Below, piece after piece: positions 1-7,745 of a stretch of 34,690 nucleotides of DNA. The first letter of the stretch is position 1, and every line of letters starts with the position of its first letter. The notes below the pieces were generated by a model. The model was not told the origin of the DNA. It ran no database searches and saw only the letters and a list, made by a program, of their open reading frames with translations. Origin of the DNA: DASXUX01 sp036504595 (lineage in GTDB: Bacteria > Planctomycetota > SZUA-567 > H5-PLA8); the NCBI GenBank assembly GCA_036504595.1, contig DASXUX010000102.1, positions 1 through 34,690 on the forward strand, written 5' to 3'. The translations under genes were made by a program, and so were the position numbers.

Positions 1-54
1 CGTCGCAAAACCGCCTTCTTTGACCGTCATCGAAGCTGCAGCCGCACGCGTCAT
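1..54 (-). CDS. N-terminal fragment of probable transposase (runs off the window)
   Basis: An ATG at 52-54 on the minus strand is preceded by AAAGAGG at suitable spacing and by an in-frame TAA upstream, so it is the first possible start. Only 18 codons are inside the window (MTRAAAASMTVKEGGFAT), too few to name a family. The identical start appears in the right-end copy. Calling it a transposase rests on its place just inside a repeated element end, not on the residues. Confidence 0.35.
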   Translation of the reverse strand, partial: MTRAAAASMTVKEGGFAT

Positions 55-137
55 GACCTCTTTGAGGGCACGAGTCTGCCCGAACGCGGTTTATCGACAC
101 GCAGGCGCAAAAAATCCGGAGTGGTGAGAAATGCGGG
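1..137. mobile_element. Left copy of 136-bp terminal inverted repeat, probable IS end
   Basis: Positions 2-137 are the exact reverse complement of 34555-34690; identity ends abruptly at 138 (t) against 34554. Read outward, the element begins CCCGCATTTCTCACCAC, has a purine-rich ribosome site (AAAGAGG), and then an ATG opening an ORF that leaves the window. A sharp boundary followed by an outward ORF is what the left end of an insertion sequence looks like. The general look resembles IS1380-type ends, but I cannot confirm the family. Confidence 0.6.
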
Positions 138-346
138 TTAACGGAGCGTCCGCCCTGTCCAGTGTTGTGGTGCTCGTAACGATGTTCGAAGAGTGGAGGA
201 CGAGCTCGCCGCCAGTGCTGTTAATCATCACGTTGCCTCAATGGGCTATCGCGCTGCTGGCGTACATGGCCGGTGACGGGCGAATGGCTGCCGCCAAGGC
301 CATGCGGTCGGCGACATCCAAGTAGTGAACCCATTGAAACCCGTGT

Positions 347-706
347 TCAAACGCGGTCTGGGCCCGGGCCGAGCATTAGAGCGTTGACACGAGCGCCCAG
401 CCAAGCACCAATCAAGGCTCCTACGGCGACGCTGTAGGTGCAGGCGCACAGCGCAACGGTGAGGTTCGAACTCGCGCTGCAAGCGTGCAAGACGGCCACC
501 ATAGGCCGCCCCAGCACCTCCAGTGCAATCATGCCACTCGCCAGCGCGGCGACGCATCGCAATGGAAACCCGGTCTGCTCGCCATTGAATAGCACCGCCA
601 GCGCCGCCATGGTTAGCAGGAGGCCACCGCCGATCAGCGGCCAAAGCGGCGTTAGGCCAAGAGCCGTCGCGCCGAACAGAACCAACATTATGCGCCTGCG
701 TGTCAT
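347..706 (-). CDS. Small hydrophobic membrane protein, unknown
   Basis: This 119-residue protein has a basic N-terminus (MTRRR) followed by three or four hydrophobic stretches (roughly residues 6-21, 24-40, 50-72 and 85-108), so it is probably an integral inner-membrane protein. A GGAGGG ribosome site lies about 7 bases before the ATG, which supports this start and frame over the overlapping frames. It is the last gene of a run of closely spaced minus-strand genes and follows the 746-1579 gene by 39 bp. I recognise no family. It ends about 200 bp from the IS-like end, in a region where several neighbours look damaged. Confidence 0.55.
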   Translation of the reverse strand: MTRRRIMLVLFGATALGLTPLWPLIGGGLLLTMAALAVLFNGEQTGFPLRCVAALASGMIALEVLGRPMVAVLHACSASSNLTVALCACTYSVAVGALIGAWLGARVNALMLGPGPDRV

Positions 707-745
707 CTTCTCACCCTCCCAAGCCGGGACGTTTTGCGTTGATCC

Positions 746-1579
746 TTACGCCCGTTTTACACCACTTTTTACGCCACTTTTAACGGCCGCAGGGAACCCT
801 TCGGGAACCCGGATGTTGTGCCTCTGGAGAAACTGAGCGGCGTGGTCTACGAATGACTCCTCTCGCACGTTGATGGGCAAATCCAGCGCGAAATCGAGCA
901 AAAACATGCGCTGTTTGCCTACGTCGAGCACGGAATTGCCGCCCTCCATGCTCATGTGCCGCCGCAACTCGGCGACATTCGCGCGGTTTGCGGTCGTTCC
1001 GATCAGCTTTCGCAGTCTGCCCAGGTCGAGTTCGCCGATCACCGGCGCGTTCACCGCATCGCCGCCCGGGCCGCACTGCTGTTTGAGCCAGCAACAGGCC
1101 CAACAGGCCGCCAGCAGCCGCTGTAAGCGCGGCGGGAGGGTCGCCCGGTGGCGGGTTACGCCATTCTCGTCCACGATTCGGTACCCGGTTTCGCCGATCA
1201 ACAGCAAATACCCGGCACGTAGCTCGGGGATAGATCGCGGCGGCGGCCTCATCGGAGCTCGATGCTGGTCTTCAGTCGACTCCGTCCGGCTTATCCAACT
1301 ACTCAGGAGAACGATCTCTGAAAGTCGCTGCAGTAGCGCGTCGAGGACGCGACGCCGCTGGCCCAGGGAAAGCAACTGGCGCGCAGCGCCCTCTACCACG
1401 CGACGGTCGTTCTGCCGTAGGAACTCAAGAGTCGTTTCGGGAGGATCAATCGCGATGGCACAATCAATCCGAACGCACTCTCGCACCTCGGCGCATACGT
1501 GCTGCCAAGCTTCGTCTTCGTCGGAGATGATCCGGTACAGCAGTTCGCGATCCAGTGTAGCCACGGTCCCTCCAGTCAC
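746..1579 (-). CDS. Hypothetical protein, 277 residues
   Basis: The frame is open for 277 residues with balanced composition. The annotated first codon is GTG at 1579, but a second in-frame GTG at 1564 has GGAGGG just upstream with short spacing and may be the true start. The middle has a Cys/Trp-rich patch (about residues 155-170, with ACWACCW). Around residues 185-210 there is an Arg/Leu-rich helical segment that could be a winged-helix-like DNA-binding region; that is a guess. The C-terminus ends in a near-duplicate, KSGVKSGVKRA, encoded by a short tandem duplication. I know no homologue. It is tightly packed between 1611-2054 and 347-706, suggesting one transcript. Confidence 0.5.
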   Translation of the reverse strand: MTGGTVATLDRELLYRIISDEDEAWQHVCAEVRECVRIDCAIAIDPPETTLEFLRQNDRRVVEGAARQLLSLGQRRRVLDALLQRLSEIVLLSSWISRTESTEDQHRAPMRPPPRSIPELRAGYLLLIGETGYRIVDENGVTRHRATLPPRLQRLLAACWACCWLKQQCGPGGDAVNAPVIGELDLGRLRKLIGTTANRANVAELRRHMSMEGGNSVLDVGKQRMFLLDFALDLPINVREESFVDHAAQFLQRHNIRVPEGFPAAVKSGVKSGVKRA

Positions 1580-1610
1580 GACGCGACCGCCGCGCTGGAA
1601 CGCGAGATGG

Positions 1611-2054
1611 TCAACATTCGTCGATGATTTTCTTTAGTCGGTCCGGATTGTAGCCAGCGGCCAGAATCACGTCCCGCAGCGCGTAGCGAGTGAGCCAAAG
1701 CCAGAAGGGCTTCTTGTCACCGGCGTGTTTCTCTATGTCGCGCACGATGATTGCGCAGCATCGGATGGTGCCCGACAGATCGGTGTGATGATCGCTCAGG
1801 TCGGCCACAGCACGCAGTCGCTTGCGACTTCCCTTCGGGAAGAGCGCTTTTGCCGCACGCATGGTGGCAGGCAGAATATAAAAGGCTTTGCGCGCTCGGC
1901 CTGCTGGACAGCCGCGTAGCGCTCTCGGCGGATCGCCAGCACGACGCCGTGCGGACCCCAATTGCTGGCCATCCTGGCGTTTCAGAGCGCTCGCTCTGCG
2001 CAGCCACCCACCATCGGATGCAACTTGCCTCTTTGCTTTTTTAGTCTTGCTCAC
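1611..2054 (-). CDS. Hypothetical protein, possibly frame-disturbed in its first half
   Basis: A GTG start at 2052-2054 (VSKTKKAKR) is preceded by GAGAGGA at good spacing, giving 147 residues. The second half (from about RKAFYILPATMRAAKALF to the end KKIIDEC) looks like ordinary protein with hydrophobic and charged residues mixed. The stretch at roughly residues 20-55 is Arg/Gly/Ala/Pro-rich and looks like an out-of-frame reading. In that interval another minus frame gives a more natural sequence (MASNWGPHGVVLAIRRERY...). Two compensating indels would explain this, but I cannot prove it. No family recognised. It lies 22 bp downstream of the Cys-motif gene 2077-2445. Confidence 0.4.
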   Translation of the reverse strand: MSKTKKAKRQVASDGGWLRRASALKRQDGQQLGSARRRAGDPPRALRGCPAGRARKAFYILPATMRAAKALFPKGSRKRLRAVADLSDHHTDLSGTIRCCAIIVRDIEKHAGDKKPFWLWLTRYALRDVILAAGYNPDRLKKIIDEC

Positions 2055-2076
2055 GGTCGTTCCTCTCAGTGGGTAT

Positions 2077-2445
2077 TCATGACGTAGCGCGGCATCGTCG
2101 CACTTTGCCGTTCCTGACAATGAAAAGTGGTGGCAGTGGCCGTGGCGGCACCGGCGGCAATTTCGCCCGCGTGACCGCCAAAAGGCGGGCCGGGTGCGTC
2201 TGCAGACACTTGTTGCAGATAACCACCTGGAGGCCGCTACTGGCCAGCCACGGAATGTATCTCGGCAGCCCTTTCGGCATCACAAATCCAGCGACGCTCG
2301 TGAATGCCACGCCGCCATTCGGATGATCCAGCCCAGTGTCTGTGGTGGCGCGAAGAACTTTGCCACAGCAAAAACACGGCAACTGAGTTAGGGCAGATCG
2401 ACGACGCTGGTACAAGGCTTTTTGATGTTTCGAGAGAGCAGGCAT
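2077..2445 (-). CDS. Small protein with two Cys pairs (zinc-ribbon-like)
   Basis: The chosen ATG at 2443-2445 (MPALSKHQKAL) has GGAGG 7 bases upstream; an earlier ATG at 2460 has none. The 122-residue protein carries CFCCGK near residue 27 and CNKC near residue 79, a CxxC...CxxC arrangement typical of zinc-ribbon or treble-clef folds. Between them, DHPNGGVAFTS and LQVVICNKCL recall small proteins of phages and plasmids that I have seen without assigned function. The tail is Pro-rich then basic. It sits in the minus-strand accessory cluster. A zinc-binding structural or nucleic-acid-binding role is inference only. Confidence 0.55.
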   Translation of the reverse strand: MPALSKHQKALYQRRRSALTQLPCFCCGKVLRATTDTGLDHPNGGVAFTSVAGFVMPKGLPRYIPWLASSGLQVVICNKCLQTHPARLLAVTRAKLPPVPPRPLPPLFIVRNGKVRRCRATS

Positions 2446-2567
2446 TTTAGTCCTCCGCAATGTGATGTTGTTTACGAACCTACGGTTTGTGAAGATGTCG
2501 CCCGCGAACGGCCGCGTGATCTGAAACGACGGAACGGACCACGCGACCGCCGCAGGCGAATACGGCT

Positions 2568-2795
2568 CTACTTCTTGCGAGGGTTGCGAGGCTTCTCGTC
2601 CTCTACTTCGTCCTCGCCTTCCTCGTCCTCTTCTTCGTCCTCGTCCCCCAGATCCTCGTCATCGTATTCCGGCTGAATGACGACGCGTTGAACCTACCCG
2701 AACTGTTCCTCACCGGCATCTCGCGCTGCGGCAGCGGATTTTGCCTCGATCTCATCGACGGAACCGTCGACGTAGTGCACGCGGAAGCGTGACAT
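2568..2795 (-). pseudogene. Small acidic protein gene interrupted by an in-frame TAG
   Basis: An ATG at 2793-2795 has a very strong ribosome site (AAAGGAGGT) and opens MSRFRVHYVDGSVDEIEAKS. After 33 codons the frame meets TAG (2694-2696), then continues in the same frame for 41 more codons to a second TAG (2568-2570). The second part begins VQRVVIQPEYDDEDLG and becomes almost pure Asp/Glu, then ends in basic PRNPRKK. Codon 34 being the only flaw suggests a point mutation, a sequencing error or suppression. Unbroken, the product would be about 75 residues. The repetitive Asp/Glu codons explain the Ser-rich reading on the other strand. No family recognised. Confidence 0.55.
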
Positions 2796-2915
2796 GGCGC
2801 TTACCTCCTTTCTAATGTTCCCGGCGAAGCACCCATCGGAATGCCCGACTAGGTGTCGCCGCTATAGATATGACGCAGTAGGAGGGGAAAGTGTTCCCGG
2901 GTGCCTGATAAACGC

Positions 2916-3259
2916 TCAGGTTTTTCTTGTCACTGGCGTGACACGGAATCGTATAGGAGCGCCGGGGCAAACGGTGAGCGTTGCCACTGCGTCAAGTTGG
3001 TGGTTTGAGCTGATTGGTTCCCATTCGCCCCGAGCATCAATCTGAAATGTGCCGCCGCCTTCCTTGAGGCGCTGGTAACAGCGGTAGAAGAAGACAAGAG
3101 AGCGCTCTTCAGATGCAGGTAGACGGTCTTGGTCACGCGGTACTTGCGCTTCGATGTCTTCTTCGCGCGGCGGTAGGCACCACCTTTGGCGCGAGTTGAA
3201 TCACGGTAGCGCGTGGTTCTGCGGGCTCGGGGTACAGGCGCACGACGTATTTTCTTCAT
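2916..3259 (-). pseudogene. Small basic protein gene with apparent -1 frame change
   Basis: The first part reads MKKIRRAPVPRARRTTRY onward, highly basic, from an ATG at 3257-3259 (a GTG at 3301 in the same frame is an alternative). It remains plausible to about VTKTVYLHLK near 3115. After that the same frame becomes Ser/Ala/Thr-rich and unconvincing. The -1 frame instead gives natural protein (SLVFFYRCYQRLKEGGGTFQ ... RFRVTPVTRKT) ending at 2916. That second frame is open from about 3200 but has no ATG, GTG or TTG of its own upstream of the good stretch. A frameshift near 3090-3120 joining the two is the simplest explanation. No ribosome site is obvious. No family recognised. Confidence 0.4.
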
Positions 3260-3422
3260 CTGAGGCCGAGTGTCCGCAGGCCCTGCGATACTGTCAAGCA
3301 CACGGGAGCGAGCCGCCGTTCATCTTCCCGGCTAATCGCAATAGCAACGATGCAACGCCGCTGTCACCCAGAGAATGCTGGACGTCTTGACGCCTCAGGT
3401 CGTCGTCTGTACCCCGATTGCA

Positions 3423-6400
3423 TCAATACCGCCGCACGCCGATGAGCCGCACAGACCTCGGATCGAGCTTCGGTATGATCAGCTTGCGCGCGTAGAAGTC
3501 GAGCGATGCCTCTGGTATCTTCGGTGGACCGAACGTCCTAACGCGGACGAACTCCTGCCACGGCAGCTTGGGCAACAGTCCCAGTGCGTCGAGGTCGATG
3601 CTGAGCGTCACGTCTTTTGTCTTCTCCGCTTTCGTCTCAACAAAAAGCAGCACCCGGTCCACCGCGCTCAGCGCCTTGATAGAGACATCGTGATCGTCAC
3701 ACTTAATTCCGGGATGCGCCCCGACCTCCCAATGCATCGATGGGCTGTGCAATCCCCAGTCAAGAACCTCTTCAGGCACTACGGGAGCGGTATTGTCGTG
3801 CTGCATGTCGCGCCGCAAGCCGACGTAGCGCGCCGTGTGTGATTCGAGTCCAGGGACGGCGAGCACATGGCGGTCCTTGTCGAACGTGACTTCGGGATCA
3901 CCACACTCCCCTAATTCGCGGGCTGTTACCTCAAGCGGTCTTGTCGCTTCCCCAAATGCCTCATTCATGATCACGCTCAATTTGACCTCCTTCTTCTGCT
4001 CGCGATTGTTGTTGAAAACCATCAACAGCACGCGGTCCGGCAAGCGCCACTGCGAGACAAGAACTTCCTTGTCGTCCGTTACAAACGCCGTGTTCCGCCA
4101 GTATGGAACATACTGCAAGCGTTCGTCGTTGACGCCGAAGTCCAGCACGGCCTGCGGCGGGAAACGGCCATCCTGGCCCGTCCAGGTGTCGTGTAAGCGC
4201 TGGTAATCCATGAAACCACGGAAGAGCCGCTTCTCGCGTTCCTTGTCCTTCACATGGAACAGGCTCATCCAACTGATGACCGTGCCGAAGTTCTCTGCAA
4301 TCGCCATTGGCCGCATGCGCTCGACGGCGTAGAAGTCCACCCAGTCGCGCGGCGTGGCGTCGGTAATCTCCGCCCATTCACCGTCAAGCACTGCGTCCAT
4401 CCACGGGAACGCCACCAACGGGAAACTGTTCGTTGAATGCGCGACGTTCGAGCCCGGCATCAGTTGGTGGTCGTACATCAGAGCGTAGAGGCGCATCATG
4501 TACTTCCGCAGGTTGAAGCCCTGGTATGTCGTCTGCAGCCGTCCGTCGGGTAGCCGGTACGCCGTGCCGTTCTGTTCGTTTTTCGAACAGTGGATGTAGA
4601 AGATGTCCCAGTAGGTCGTGCGCAGGCCGCCCTCGCCGAACTGCCGGTCGCAGAGCCAGATTAGAAAATCCCGCTGTGTGGGGCTGAGCGTGTTCTCGGC
4701 CCATTCCGGCGCGAAATACTGCGGCGTGACGGGGTCCGACGTGAGCGGCCCCCAGCCGACGAGCGGCACGGACGTGTGGACGTAGTTCCTGTTGCGTGCC
4801 TGCGCCGGGTTGAAGGGCTGCTCGCGCTTTACCTTCGCATCGGCTTCTTTCTTCTGCAACGCCCACAGATCGGACCAATCCTTCGGATCGTGCGATGGCG
4901 GGTTGAGCCAGTTCCAGCCGTCGATCTGCTGGCCCGTCTTCGGGTCCTTGCGCTTCTTGTGGGGACCGTCGAACGTGCCATCCTCAGAATGGATCGCCAT
5001 GCGCCAGCCCTTTACCAGCGGCCGGAACGGCGAGGCCATGTAGCCGAACGTGATGGTGCGCGGCTGGGTGAGTATGTACGGCTTGCCGATGATGTTGTTG
5101 CGTAGAACGACGCTGTTGCCCTCGCGCAGGACTTCGTGCGCGGGCACGGCGTCGTCCGGCACCCAACCTTGGTCGCTGTCACCCCACCATAACAGCCCGC
5201 GCTGTTCGTTGCCCAGCCACACGTCGGGGTAGAACGAACCGACGGTCATCATCGAACCGCCCTTGCCGGTTTCGAGCGTGCTCCACAGTCGGCCCTGCTT
5301 GTTGTTGGGCAAGATCATGTGCGAAAGTGATGCGAAGTTCCCGCCCGGCCCGCCGCATAGCAGGCATTCGGCGGCGTCGATCGAGAGTGGAAACTCGATG
5401 CGCAGCCCGTCGATCGTAACGGGCTCATCCTTCGCAGGCGCGTACGTGAGATTCAGCAGCACCAGACCGTCCTGTTCCACTGTGCCCGTACTCGTGAAGA
5501 TCAACCCCGCGTCCTTCGCCTTGGCCTTGCCTCTGAAGGCGTAGCGCCAGTCCTTCTTGTCGCTGAAGCTGACCCCGTCAGTGAGCTTTACGTCGTATTC
5601 CTTTCCGCCGGTGGTCACGACAATTCGGGCAGCGCTCGCCGAAACCGGCTTGCCCTGCGAAGTGAATTCGCGCGGTAGCCCCAGTGCGTCCAGCGTGTAG
5701 CTGCGGCCCCAGACGTTGACGGCGTCGCCCTTCTTCTTGAGCGCCTCGAAGGGCGGAATGACGCGTTCGGTGTCGCCCAGCTTGTTTTGCCACCACGCGC
5801 CAAAGACCTTCCCTTCGTCGAACTTCTTAAACGTGGTCGTGACGGGACCGAGTTCCTTACCCCCGTCGAGCAGCATCGTTGCCTCAACGTTGTAGCTGCC
5901 CTCCTTCAGTTCAGGGAGCTGTAGCAGCTTCGCGAAGTAGAAGTATTCCGTGCTGCTAAGCGTCCCCTGCGCAATGGCCTGCGTGTCACCTTCGCGCGCG
6001 ACGCGGAAGCGCAGTTGTTTCGCGGCGGCTGGGCTGTCAAGGTAGTATGTGTCCGCCTGCAGCAGGAAGTTGTTGCGCGCCGGGTTGAACGAGCCCGAGA
6101 GTGGAAACGCTTCCTTCGGCGGCGTGTACTTGGTCCAGCGCTCTTCGTAGCCGAGTTTGAACCACACGAAGTATCGGAAGATTTCCTTATCGCCTGGGTG
6201 ACGCGGTAGTAGATGCCGCCCGTTCCCTGGCCCAGATCGCGCGGCAGCTTCTCGCTGACCTTGAACACCGCGCTCTTCCCTGGTTCGATACTCAGCGTCT
6301 GCTCCTTCTTCAGCAGTTCGTCCAGTTCCGCGTCCTTTGCTCCGGCTTTCTCTCTCGCTTCACTATATTGAGCCAGGACGCTGACCTGCGTCGCCTGTGG

Positions 6401-7219
6401 AGTCGGGTTGAAGATGCTGAATTGTGCGGACGCAGTGCCGTCCATCGGGCCGGGCAACTCGTCCATAGTCACGTGGACGGACGGCACATTTTCACCGAGG
6501 ATGAACTCGGGGAAGCCGCTGGCGTCGAAGTAGCCGCTGGTGATCGGAATCGCCGCCTGCATCCAACCGGGAATGTGGTTGAATGCGAGCAGCATTCGCC
6601 AGGCGTCGCCGGATTGATTTGGGCCAGCAAGCTCGACGTCCTGCGTCGAGAGCGAGATTTCCGCTTCCCACCAGCGCCCTCCCAGCGGCGCGGAATTCGG
6701 TTCCGTCAACCGCGTAGCCGCTTTGATGTGCGGCTGCCAGTTGCGAAAGAGCTGCCCGACAGAAACGCGCGCAAGGTCTCCGTCATTGCCAAGGCAAGTG
6801 ACAAAGAACTTGTACGAACTGTCCGCTCGTCCCGGCGGGACGTTCTTGCCCATGGGCTTGAGGCTGAACTCCATACCATCGTCGAATGCCGTCACTGCGC
6901 CCGGTCCACGGCCACCCACGTGCGGCTTGTAGCCCGGCATGATCCACGTTCGGCACGCGATGTAGATGTGATCGGCGTCCCAGGCAACGAAGTATGTCGT
7001 GGGCCTCATTACAAGCAGGTTGCCGCCGGGATTCTGCTGCGCCAAGCCGCCGATGGCGACAGATTCGTTCCACTCCTCCGGGTCAATTCTTCCATCGAGA
7101 ACAGGCGGCTTGGACATGCGCGGCACAACGAAGCGACCAAGCTTGTCGGCTGGCAACGTGCCGGAGAAGCAGGATGTCGCAAGAGCAGCGAGGAGCGCAA
7201 TGCACAGGAAATTTCTCAT
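3423..7219 (-). pseudogene. Secreted CBM9-like domain plus glycoside-hydrolase-like protein, single frameshift
   Basis: The gene starts at ATG 7219 (MRNFLCIALLAALATSCFSG, a signal peptide), with AAGGAG just upstream. The N-terminal part (about residues 35-230) has the pattern of a family 9-like carbohydrate-binding domain: VLDGRIDPEEWNES, YFVAWDADHIYIACR, DDGMEFSL and WWEAEISL. The frame then breaks near 6190. One frame reads YYRVTQ; the other continues DKEIFRYFVWFKLGYEERW to the stop at 3423, and adding one G in CCAGGCGAT restores continuity. The long second part (about 920 residues) resembles large uncharacterised glycosidase-like proteins (DUF6067/GH-type) common in PVC and Hydrogenedentes-type genomes, with a Trp/Tyr/Asp-rich core and a C-terminal beta domain. 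Intact length would be about 1265 residues. It probably acts on polysaccharides outside the cytoplasm. Confidence 0.7.
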
Positions 7220-7268
7220 GCTGGTCTCCTTGGGCGTTGACTGGATTTGTGAGTAGCGTAGAAGGCGA

Positions 7269-7298
7269 TACCCAAAACGCAAAAGGGGAAAATGTCAA
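7269..7298 (-). promoter_or_regulatory. Possible sigma70-type promoter of the CBM9 gene
   Basis: A perfect TTGACA lies at 7293-7298 on the minus strand, about 75 bases before the ATG at 7219. The best -10 candidate at 18-base spacing is TGGGTA (7269-7274), which is weak. Only the -35 is convincing. Confidence 0.25.
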
Positions 7299-7496
7299 GA
7301 GCGCCGGAGACTGACGGAATTGTCGAGGGCGGTGAAAGTAACCCAAACCGGCTGGCGCGATCTATTGAGGGCCACTGTGTTCGACCACGAACTTGACGCG
7401 CACCGGAAGCGGAAACCTTCGCGACCACCGGCACAAGGAAACGAAGCGCGATGCAGTAGGATTGAGCGGCTTGCTGGCAAAGGGTATACTTCCGCG

Positions 7497-7693
7497 ATGA
7501 ACACCACGTCACAGATACCCCTCGCCAGCGGCGTGAGCATTCGCGAATCCGATCTTCGTTTTCACTTTGCGCGTTCCGGCGGGCCGGGCGGACAGGATGT
7601 TAACAAGGTCAACACAAATCGTACCTGGTGGATGTGATCCGCCGCGTCGCCACAACCGATACCCCGGCCCGACTGCTGATCCCCTCGCGCTGA
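7497..7693 (+). pseudogene. Truncated, frameshifted ArfB/release-factor-like fragment
   Basis: ATG at 7497 opens MNTTSQIPLASGVSIRESDL followed by FARSGGPGGQDVNKVNT, the GGQ peptidyl-tRNA hydrolysis signature and the VNKV motif of class I release-factor-fold proteins. The short form beginning near the GGQ domain matches ArfB/YaeJ, the stalled-ribosome rescue hydrolase. The frame ends at 7637 after NRTWWM. Another frame continues plausibly (YLVDVIRRVATTDTPARLL) to a TGA at 7691-7693. The rest of the roughly 140-residue family, including the basic C-terminal tail that senses the empty mRNA channel, is absent. I call it a decayed remnant; a functional 46-residue peptide is very unlikely. Confidence 0.6.
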
Positions 7694-7745
7694 AAGGAAC
7701 TCCCACCGCTGCCGCTGTCCGTCGCGGGCAACTGGCAACGTTCGA

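Noticed and set aside
2422..2676. Ser-rich ORF on the plus strand
   Set aside because: The Ser run is the reverse of Asp/Glu codons of the acidic minus-strand gene, which has a strong ribosome site.
6185..6200. Programmed frameshift in the CBM9-glycosidase gene
   Set aside because: There is no slippery heptamer at the junction and no sign that a shorter product is useful; a one-base loss is simpler.
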